From contig JBOEGJ010000011.1 of NCBI GenBank assembly GCA_050633365.1, positions 182,749-246,748 on the forward strand: DNA of 64,000 nt, in the 5' to 3' direction. This stretch comes from Pseudomaricurvus sp050633365. GTDB taxonomy: Bacteria; Pseudomonadota; Gammaproteobacteria; Pseudomonadales; Cellvibrionaceae. Both the position numbers and the translations under genes were made by a program. Each line of letters begins with the position of its first letter. Position 1 is the first letter of the stretch. Below, piece by piece: positions 54,207 through 61,040 of this stretch. Below the pieces are notes generated by a model. The model was given only the letters and a program-made list of their open reading frames with translations. It did not search any database and was not told the origin of the DNA.

Positions 54207-56090
54207 TCATTTATTGTCAATGCGAGCGTGTCGCGCTAGCTGCCACTGTCGACTTAACTCTATCAGGTTAACAAATTCTGCTCTATGGCCGTAATGATCA
54301 CTGCCGCGATTGTTACGAGCCAAGTTGAGTAGCTCATCATAACCCCAGCTCCCCAAATAGGCTCCACCACGAAGTAGCTGCGCAAAACCGGCTACCGCAG
54401 CGCTGAAGTTCATATCCGTAGAACCCGGGCTATTATCGATAAGCAAACGACTGGCTAGCGGCATGGTGATGAGTCGGCTGTGATTGCCATTGGGGTGTTT
54501 GTAGCGCAATTTAACAAATCCGAACTCATCGACCCGCGATGGTTTTGTAGGCGATGCGGTTTCGAGTTCAGAGTTCGCATAGCGTAGTTCGGGTAATAAC
54601 CTCGCATCACTTCCCACCAAGCTCAGTTCATACAAGGCGGTAACGTCGTGTCCGGCACCAATTTCACCGGCGTCCACCTTATCATTGCGAAAATCCTCTT
54701 GTCTGAGCATTCGATTTTCATAGCCAATTAGGCGATATTCAGCAACGAATCGAGGGTTAAATTCTACTTGAATTTTTACGTCCTTGGCGATGGTCATCAA
54801 GGTGGAATTCATTTGTTGTACCAACACTCGATGCGCTTCTTTCAATGAATCAACATAAGCGGCATTGCCATTTCCCACGTCAGCTAACTGCTCCATCAGC
54901 GCGTAGTTATAATTACCGCTACCAAACCCCAGTGTTGATAGGGCAATGCCCGAGTCGCGATGACGAACTACGAGATCTTTCAGTGCATTGTGATCCACCG
55001 TACCGACGTTCATATCGCCGTCACTGGCAATCAACACTCGATTAATGCCATCTTTGATGAAGGCCTCTCTAGCCACTTGATAGGCCAATTCAATACCAGC
55101 ACTACCATGGGTTGATCCGCCCGCGGTCAATTGATCGATGGCCGAGAATATTTTCTGTTTTTGATCTCCCGAGGTTGATGCGAGCACCACACCTGCCGCA
55201 CCGGCGTAGACCACCAAAGCCAACCGATCTTCTTTTTGCATCTGTTGAGCTAACATTTTCAGTGATCGCTTCGCCAAACCCAGTTTGTGTTCCGACTGCA
55301 TACTGCCCGACACATCCACTAGAAACACTAAGTTGGCCGCAGGTCGTATCTCGGGTTGATAACCTTGCAAACCAATTTTCAGCAATTTGGTGTTTTCATT
55401 CCAGGGAGAAGTCATGAGTTCGGTGTGCACGCTAAACGGTTGTTGCTGTGATTCAGGCTGCGGATAGTGATAATCGAAATAATTGATAAACTCTTCCGCT
55501 TTGACCGCATCGGTTTGCGGCAAGCGCCCTTCTCGCTGAATCATTCGTCGTACATTGCTGTAGGAGGCGGTATCCACGTCAATACTGAAGGTTGAAACAG
55601 GTACTCGACTTACCTTATGCACGGGGTTGTCGGTTTGCGGTAAATAGGTTTCACGATCTTCGGCTAAAAGTGCAGGTGTAGAGGTAGTTGTAGAGACATG
55701 TGTCGAGACGGGTGCAGAGACGGATGTAGAGACAGGCGCATGAATCATTGCTCGATATGGCTGTGACGCGGACTGTTTCATCAACTTCGCAGACTCCGCC
55801 TTTTGCTCCATCACCATTCGCTTCATCTGATGCTGTGAGGCCAATCTCTGTTTCTCTAAGTCATCTTGAGATACCCCCTGGTGAGCCGATGACGGTAATT
55901 GATTGGCGCTAGCCTGACCACCCAGACTGCTGGCTGCACGGTCGACAAACAACTCTTGCTCGTCGAACTCCGATGAGGTGCTCTCAACTTCATTAATGGA
56001 AGAATCATCGACGTAGCTCTCGTGACTACAGGCGCTGGTCAATACCACTACAATGGCAGCAGAAAGAAGGCTTCGACGAGTGGAGCCCAT
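54207..56090 (-). CDS. VWA-domain lipoprotein (YfbK-like, with DUF3520)
   Basis: A 627-residue protein from the ATG at 56090. It has a lipoprotein signal (residues 1-20, SLLSAAIVVVLTSAC) with lipidated Cys21. A low-complexity linker (to about 165) is followed by the YfbK-type N-domain (FSIDVDTASYSNVRRMI, about 168). The VWA domain has MIDAS motif DVSGSMQS starting at D259, and the C-terminal DUF3520 region is last. Metal-dependent VWA domains bind proteins, so it may be the envelope sensor or effector for the adjacent ECF sigma pair. An upstream in-frame ATG at 56174 lies inside a large inverted repeat and would hide the signal peptide, so it is rejected. Confidence 0.88.
   Translation of the reverse strand: MGSTRRSLLSAAIVVVLTSACSHESYVDDSSINEVESTSSEFDEQELFVDRAASSLGGQASANQLPSSAHQGVSQDDLEKQRLASQHQMKRMVMEQKAESAKLMKQSASQPYRAMIHAPVSTSVSAPVSTHVSTTTSTPALLAEDRETYLPQTDNPVHKVSRVPVSTFSIDVDTASYSNVRRMIQREGRLPQTDAVKAEEFINYFDYHYPQPESQQQPFSVHTELMTSPWNENTKLLKIGLQGYQPEIRPAANLVFLVDVSGSMQSEHKLGLAKRSLKMLAQQMQKEDRLALVVYAGAAGVVLASTSGDQKQKIFSAIDQLTAGGSTHGSAGIELAYQVAREAFIKDGINRVLIASDGDMNVGTVDHNALKDLVVRHRDSGIALSTLGFGSGNYNYALMEQLADVGNGNAAYVDSLKEAHRVLVQQMNSTLMTIAKDVKIQVEFNPRFVAEYRLIGYENRMLRQEDFRNDKVDAGEIGAGHDVTALYELSLVGSDARLLPELRYANSELETASPTKPSRVDEFGFVKLRYKHPNGNHSRLITMPLASRLLIDNSPGSTDMNFSAAVAGFAQLLRGGAYLGSWGYDELLNLARNNRGSDHYGHRAEFVNLIELSRQWQLARHARIDNK
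55678..55737 (-). repeat. 12-bp tandem repeats in the VWA lipoprotein linker
   Basis: Five 12-bp units close to GTAGAGACNNNT (55678, 55690, 55702, 55714, 55726). In frame they encode four-residue repeats such as APVS, TSVS and THVS just before the YfbK-type domain. Confidence 0.85.
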
Positions 56091-56168
56091 CACCAAGTAA
56101 GAGCGAGAGGCCAATCGAATTAGAACACAAGAAGACAGGATGCTAGCAATGGGCGTAGGACGTATCGA

Positions 56169-56214
56169 TTTCATAAGTTAATGCACCTAAAGTGTGAGTC
56201 ATTAACTTATGAAA
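56169..56214. promoter_or_regulatory. 15-bp perfect inverted repeat upstream of the VWA gene
   Basis: TTTCATAAGTTAATG (56169-56183) and CATTAACTTATGAAA (56200-56214), with a 16-base spacer, lie 80 bases before the chosen VWA start. It is AT-rich and has no T run after it, so it is more likely an operator or leader stem-loop than a terminator. A further AAAAATA-G-TATTTTT palindrome lies at about 56249-56264. Confidence 0.7.
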
Positions 56215-56272
56215 CGCCCCCAGAGACAAAACAGGGTTAAGCCTTCGGAAAAATAGTATTTTTATCCCGACT

Positions 56273-57178
56273 CTAAGATACGGCTTTGGGTGTGGTGGCA
56301 GTTAAACGTCGGTAGGCTATCAAACCTCCTCCCATAAGCAACTGAACGCCACCGTACAACAGCAAGGTAAACAGCACCATATTACCAACGCTATCGGTTT
56401 GACCAATAACCGTGGGAAACAACAGAGTCTTGATCAACAAACCTAGGTTGACGTTGCGTACCGCGACTTCCATTTCTATAGCCGTCGAGTCCGAGCTATT
56501 TAGTCCCATCGCTCTACAGGCAATCCAAGCCATTAGCGTCATAATAATCAGTAAGCCGATCACCAATAACAGATTCTTGACACCAAAGGCCTCAATATCG
56601 AGTCTACCCGCCATTGATGACATGACCACGATTGCCAGAATTCCCAATAGAGATGCATTGATGGAGTAACGGGCGATGAGCGGTGCTCTTTTCGGGAAGT
56701 AGCGCAACACCGCCATTCCGAGTGCTAGCGGCAACAAAAGCGTCCAAACAATTTCACCCATAATTTGACCTCGGGGTAGCTGAAAATTATCCGGCATGTA
56801 CTGAGAGATCATAAACTCAAGAATTAACGGCGTTGTGAGCAAACAGGCCAATGTGGTGATGGCCGTTACGGAAATCGAAAGCGCGACATTGCCCCCAGCA
56901 AAGAACGTGAACATATTAGATGAAGTACCGCCGGGTATCGCCGCGATAATGGCCACACCGATCGCAATACCTCCAATTAATCCAGCGGTCTGAATAAAGA
57001 TATAGGCAATAATCGGTACCAGTAATAACTGAACTAAATTTCCGATAGTGACCGCTTTAGGTTCGGTAATCACCTCTCGAAAATCACCCGTGGTCAAGGT
57101 AGCTCCCATACCAAACATCGCTGTCGCCAACTGAAACACTGCAAACCAGTATTCGTTCTGTAGGTAAAACTCGACCAT
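56273..57178 (-). CDS. SBF-family (bile acid:sodium symporter-like) transporter
   Basis: A 301-residue inner-membrane protein with nine to ten hydrophobic segments. The family core AIPGGTSSNMFTFFAGGNVALS lies near residue 80, and EVAVRNVNLGLLIKTLLFP represents the second crossover motif. Bacterial SBF members carry bile acids, pantoate, organic acids or sulfonated compounds with sodium; the substrate is unknown here. It follows the Lrp-family gene on the same strand (120-base gap) and is thus linked to the divergent PrnB-like operon. Confidence 0.9.
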   Translation of the reverse strand: MVEFYLQNEYWFAVFQLATAMFGMGATLTTGDFREVITEPKAVTIGNLVQLLLVPIIAYIFIQTAGLIGGIAIGVAIIAAIPGGTSSNMFTFFAGGNVALSISVTAITTLACLLTTPLILEFMISQYMPDNFQLPRGQIMGEIVWTLLLPLALGMAVLRYFPKRAPLIARYSINASLLGILAIVVMSSMAGRLDIEAFGVKNLLLVIGLLIIMTLMAWIACRAMGLNSSDSTAIEMEVAVRNVNLGLLIKTLLFPTVIGQTDSVGNMVLFTLLLYGGVQLLMGGGLIAYRRLTATTPKAVS

Positions 57179-57298
57179 CGGGCAACTCCATTATTCTAGT
57201 TATAAGGCACAGCCAAGCATTCTATCTAAGCACTGAGCAGGGAAATAGTCACCAAGGGGACACTTAACAAAGATTGACACAAGCTTTATCGAACGGAG

Positions 57299-57757
57299 CT
57301 AAACCGGCAAGGGCTGTCTCGACATCACCTGCTTTAAGATAATCGTGGTATTGATAGTGTCGACTTCTTCGATTGCCGCTAGTTGCTGCTTGATGAAACG
57401 CTCGTAATCTTCCAGATCTTCGGCGACCACTTTGACTAAATAATCGTATTCACCACTCAGTACAGAGCATTCTTCCACTTGGATTAACGATCCAATCGCC
57501 CGCTCAAATCGCTCTGCGTTAATCGTACTATTTCGCTCTAACCGCACAAAGACATAGGCCGAGACCTTTAGCCCTAACTGACTGCGATCCAACTCGGCAA
57601 CATAGCGGTTAATTACTCCAGAATCTTCGAGTCGTTTTACCCGTCGCAAACAAGGTGTGGGACTTAAATTCACCCGCTCCGACAGTTCGGCGTTACTAAT
57701 ACGTCCCTCTCGCTGAAGAACCCTGAGAATTTGTCGGTCGATCTTATCTAAAGTCAT
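57299..57757 (-). CDS. Lrp/AsnC-family transcription regulator
   Basis: A 152-residue protein of standard Lrp length. The N-terminal helix-turn-helix (about 18-40) reads RISNAELSERVNLSPTPCLRRVKRL. The C-terminal RAM/AsnC ligand domain has CSVLSGEYDYLVKVVAEDLEDYE. Family members sense amino acids and usually control adjacent catabolic or transport genes. Its divergent neighbour is a PrnB-like/kynureninase-like operon, so tryptophan, kynurenine or a related amino acid is a reasonable effector; that is inference. Confidence 0.94.
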   Translation of the reverse strand: MTLDKIDRQILRVLQREGRISNAELSERVNLSPTPCLRRVKRLEDSGVINRYVAELDRSQLGLKVSAYVFVRLERNSTINAERFERAIGSLIQVEECSVLSGEYDYLVKVVAEDLEDYERFIKQQLAAIEEVDTINTTIILKQVMSRQPLPV

Positions 57758-57934
57758 GGCCTATTCTGCTAAAAATTACCTACAAAGCAGTAGATTACTC
57801 TAATAGCCCAACAGATTCATACCTTTTTTGACCACTCCAACCCTTATACCACTGCTAAACTGTTTACAAGAAACTCACTCGTAAAGGGCTCCATTTCGGC
57901 TCAAAGCCAGAGACCTACTCTCAACAACGGCCCT

Positions 57935-57940
57935 TATAAT
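57935..57940 (+). promoter_or_regulatory. Candidate -10 box of the PrnB-like operon
   Basis: An exact TATAAT 25 bases before the ATG at 57965, with GAGA as ribosome site between. The -35 position 17 bases upstream is poor (GACCTA), which fits an activator-dependent promoter, possibly the divergent Lrp protein. Confidence 0.4.
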
Positions 57941-57964
57941 GGCCTATAACTACAGAGACTTTAT

Positions 57965-59140
57965 ATGTCGACCCCTAGTGTTCTTGCGTTTGACCAATGG
58001 ATTCGTAACGACTTCAAATCTCTAAATACCGAACTAGAGCAACTCTATTTTGAAGCTAACGCCAAAGATGATGTAAGCGGTATAGGCGATTCAATCAAGC
58101 AAAAGCTCGTGATTGAAGGCAAGGGGTTTATTTCAGAGCTTCTGTCGGAAGGCAATACCGACGAAGGTTTTGACAATGGTTTTGACCTACTGGGAAATGT
58201 CGGCTTCTACATGGCAGCCTGTCGTCGCCATGACATAACTGAACCCTCACGAGAAACCCGCTCCCCTTTACAAGAAGCCTCGGCACTGGCGATGCAATTG
58301 GGTGCATCATTGGGTGTAATTCCTCGATTCGCATCCAGCCACCTTGAAACACACAATCACGCGATCGATGGCAACTATAAGTCTTTCACCCATCTCCAGG
58401 ACGAAAAGCTCTTCCTGGATTACAACACCCGCGGGGTGTTTGCCTTTATCAGAGCCTCGGAAGCATTACTGCACATTCTGCCGTTGGGCGTGACTCATCC
58501 TGTAAGCTACGATTTACTCTGTACTGCGGAGCGCGCGCTAAAAGATGTTATTGATTACAACGACGAGCTATTTGACCAGCTCGACACCCAGCGCTTCTTT
58601 TATGCTGTCAGGCCCTATTACAAACCTCATCGTGTCGGATTACACGAATACCGAGGTGCCAACGCCGGAGACTTTGCCGGCATTAACGTAATCGATTTGT
58701 TGCTGGGACTCTGTAAAGCAGACGACCCCTACTACTCACAACTTCTGGTGGACAAATTTCTATTTATGCGCCCAGATGATCAACTTATTCTACGCGACTG
58801 CATGCGTCGCCAGAGCCTACTCGACAGTTTTTTAAACACAAGCGCAAAGAATAAGAACAACGGGACTTACCAAAAGAACCTTTCGAAGTTTTTGGACGTC
58901 TGTGATGCCCACGGAAAAACGGCTCAGCAACATCACGAGAAACTGGTTAAGAAGTTTATTGAAGTTCCGGCAGAACAATCGTCATTAACAGATAGTCAGG
59001 GGATAACCGCATCCGGACCTCCTTTACCAGTTCTTCTAAAAGCGCTGAGAAAATTGTGCGATATGCGTTCGGCGGCGCCTCGAGATGACATCCCAAGTCG
59101 GTACAAAGATATCCAGTCGTTAAAAGGCCTCTTGAAATGA
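57965..59140 (+). CDS. PrnB/DUF1864-family heme enzyme related to indoleamine 2,3-dioxygenase
   Basis: A 391-residue protein. The middle part (RVGLHEYRGANAGDFAGIN, 223-241) and LGLCKADDPYYSQLLV match the PrnB family, named for the pyrrolnitrin enzyme that rearranges 7-chlorotryptophan. The C-terminus HHEKLVKKFIEVPA (323-336) follows the human IDO1 stretch YHLQIVTKYILIPA, in which His346 is the proximal heme ligand; H324 is the equivalent. The following TASGPPLPVLLKALR also parallels IDO1. It is therefore probably a heme protein acting on tryptophan or an indole-amine. No halogenase or other prn genes are nearby, so pyrrolnitrin synthesis is unlikely. It is coupled to a kynureninase-like gene by ATGA. 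Confidence 0.85.
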   Translation: MSTPSVLAFDQWIRNDFKSLNTELEQLYFEANAKDDVSGIGDSIKQKLVIEGKGFISELLSEGNTDEGFDNGFDLLGNVGFYMAACRRHDITEPSRETRSPLQEASALAMQLGASLGVIPRFASSHLETHNHAIDGNYKSFTHLQDEKLFLDYNTRGVFAFIRASEALLHILPLGVTHPVSYDLLCTAERALKDVIDYNDELFDQLDTQRFFYAVRPYYKPHRVGLHEYRGANAGDFAGINVIDLLLGLCKADDPYYSQLLVDKFLFMRPDDQLILRDCMRRQSLLDSFLNTSAKNKNNGTYQKNLSKFLDVCDAHGKTAQQHHEKLVKKFIEVPAEQSSLTDSQGITASGPPLPVLLKALRKLCDMRSAAPRDDIPSRYKDIQSLKGLLK

Positions 59141-60267
59141 GTCTACTAGATGCTGAGTCTATGTTTTGTTTGAATGACGATATCTATCTATTAAACCACT
59201 CTGTCGGAAAGCTGCCGCGCTCGACACGAGAGATCTTTGAGCAAGACTATTTCTCTCCCTGGGAGAACGCCGATGGAGATCCTTGGTCCCGCTGGTTAAC
59301 CATTATCGAAAACTTTCAGCAGGCGCTGGCACAGCTATTCAATGGCCAACCCCATGAGTTTTGCCCTCAAGCCAATATCTCTTCGGCGCTGAGTAAGCTC
59401 TTGGGAGCACTTCAGGTATCTGACAAACGCAAGACGTTGCTATACAGCGAAAATGATTTCCCCTCGACAGGGTTTGTCATTCAACAAGCAAAACGACTCG
59501 GCTTTAACCTCAAGATCATCCCTAAAACGCTAGACCCTCAAGACTTGAATGTTTGGAGTGACCATTTAACAAATGATATTTCCGCCGTACTGATCGCTCA
59601 CGTTCACTACAACACCAGTCGTCTCATTGCCGTTGAAGATATCACTCGCCTGTGCCGCCAACGAGGAATATTCAGTGTTGTAGATATCGCCCAATCGGCA
59701 GGTATTGTCCCAATTGATCTTCAGACATGGTCCGCTGATGCCGTTATCGGCTCTTCGGTGAAATGGCTATGTGGCGGCTCCGGTGCGGCCTATCTTTGGC
59801 TAAAAGATGAAGTGGCTGAGCATTTAGCGCCAACTGATGTAGGCTGGTTTTCGCACCAATCTCCGTTTGAATTCGACATCAATCATTTCAGGTACCATAG
59901 CGGCGCTCTTCGTTTTTGGGGAGGCACACCCTCGGTCGCCCCCTACTGCATGGCAACCAACGGTATCAATACTATTCATGGTATCGGAGTCGACAAAATT
60001 CGCCGACATAATCAACAGATAACTCAGCCCTTGGCTGAAGAACTGCATGACTACGGTCACCATTTGAATACACCACTCGACCCTGAAATTCGCGGCGGAA
60101 CTCTGGTGATCAAATTAGCGGAAAAAAGCGACTGTAAAATTCAAGAAAAGCTGAGGGCGCAGAACATCAAGTTTGACGCCAGGGCCTTAGGAATACGTAT
60201 TTCACCCCACATCTATAACAGTTCTCGGCAAATAGGTGTTTTGCGAGAAGCTCTGAAGCTCCGATAG
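59137..60267 (+). CDS. Kynureninase-like class V aminotransferase-fold PLP enzyme
   Basis: A 376-residue fold-type I PLP enzyme. Motifs in order: PLP-ring aspartate in VVDIAQSAGIVPIDL (181-195); Schiff-base lysine K209 in SSVKWLCGGSG; GWFSH (236-240), equivalent to kynureninase GWF/WGH; and FWGGTPSVAPY (260-270), equivalent to the kynureninase GTPP loop. It is shorter than classical kynureninase (about 410-465). The start overlaps the PrnB-like stop as ATGA, so the two proteins are made together. I infer that it cleaves or deaminates the product of the heme enzyme. It could instead be a cysteine-desulfurase-like lyase, but the GWFSH and GTP motifs favour kynureninase. Confidence 0.85.
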   Translation: MSLLDAESMFCLNDDIYLLNHSVGKLPRSTREIFEQDYFSPWENADGDPWSRWLTIIENFQQALAQLFNGQPHEFCPQANISSALSKLLGALQVSDKRKTLLYSENDFPSTGFVIQQAKRLGFNLKIIPKTLDPQDLNVWSDHLTNDISAVLIAHVHYNTSRLIAVEDITRLCRQRGIFSVVDIAQSAGIVPIDLQTWSADAVIGSSVKWLCGGSGAAYLWLKDEVAEHLAPTDVGWFSHQSPFEFDINHFRYHSGALRFWGGTPSVAPYCMATNGINTIHGIGVDKIRRHNQQITQPLAEELHDYGHHLNTPLDPEIRGGTLVIKLAEKSDCKIQEKLRAQNIKFDARALGIRISPHIYNSSRQIGVLREALKLR

Positions 60268-60305
60268 TAGTAAACCACCTTCGATAGTAGGGTTTAAAGC
60301 CTATC

Positions 60306-60977
60306 TCACTCAGGCAAATTCAGCTGTGCCCAGTTGTAGGCTTGAATGCGATTTTTAACCCCAATTTTTTTGAAAACATTGTAAAGGTGGCTTTTAATCG
60401 TATATTCACTAAGACCCAGAACATTTGCGATCTCGAGGTTAGTCGCACCGTCGAGAAGTAGCTTTAATATCTGTCTTTCTCGACGAGTCAGGCTAATCGA
60501 TTGTGCCCGCATTCGCGGTGCACTTCGAAACTCATCAATCAGTCGCTGCATCACATTGCGCGGCAACCAATCACCACCAGCCATCAGAACCTTCATCCCT
60601 TCCATAAGGTTTTCTTGTTCGACTGTTTCATAGAAGATGCCTTTGACCTGTGGCCACTGAACCAACTTTTCATAGCTATCGCTCACTCGAAGGTTAATCA
60701 AGGCAACGCGTTGATCGGGAAAGTCCTGACTGACACCGTGAATAAAGCCACCTATTTCTTCGACCGGAACATGTTTGCAATCAATAAGAATGAGACCATT
60801 CTCCTGCTCTACTCGATTTTCCGCGCCCCCCTCAAAAACCTGAACACGACAGGACATCTCCAACTCGCTTTCGATAAGCGTCTTTAAGAAATTGGTTTGC
60901 ATGTCAAGATAGCCTAACAAGGTCACTTGTTCGTACTCGCAAATAACGTCTTCCTCGTAAGAGGCCTGAAATTCCAT
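60306..60977 (-). CDS. LuxR/CsgD-family regulator, VpsT-like
   Basis: A 223-residue protein. The N-terminal receiver-like domain (about 15-130) lacks a normal phospho-site. The C-terminal LuxR helix-turn-helix (about 160-215) reads LTRRERQILKLLLDGATNLEIANVLGLSEYTIKSHLYNVFKKIG. The linker helix carries WLPR at 137-140, close to the VpsT cyclic-di-GMP motif W[FLM][TS]R. CsgD/VpsT proteins switch on biofilm matrix genes. It lies directly downstream of the repetitive surface protein on the same strand (63-base gap), so it may be co-transcribed with it and control it. Confidence 0.9.
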   Translation of the reverse strand: MEFQASYEEDVICEYEQVTLLGYLDMQTNFLKTLIESELEMSCRVQVFEGGAENRVEQENGLILIDCKHVPVEEIGGFIHGVSQDFPDQRVALINLRVSDSYEKLVQWPQVKGIFYETVEQENLMEGMKVLMAGGDWLPRNVMQRLIDEFRSAPRMRAQSISLTRRERQILKLLLDGATNLEIANVLGLSEYTIKSHLYNVFKKIGVKNRIQAYNWAQLNLPE

Positions 60978-61040
60978 GATGTTACCTCCAATAATCCTTA
61001 TTCGTAATCAGGCGCCCGTATATTCGAAGCGCCTTCACTC

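Noticed and set aside
57965..59140. Pyrrolnitrin biosynthesis (prnB) assignment
   Set aside because: No tryptophan halogenase or other prn genes nearby; the partner gene is kynureninase-like, so only family membership is claimed.
61010..61034. AGGCGC/GCGCCT hairpin between the adhesin and VpsT-like genes as terminator
   Set aside because: No T run on the minus strand; could be incidental, and it does not exclude co-transcription.
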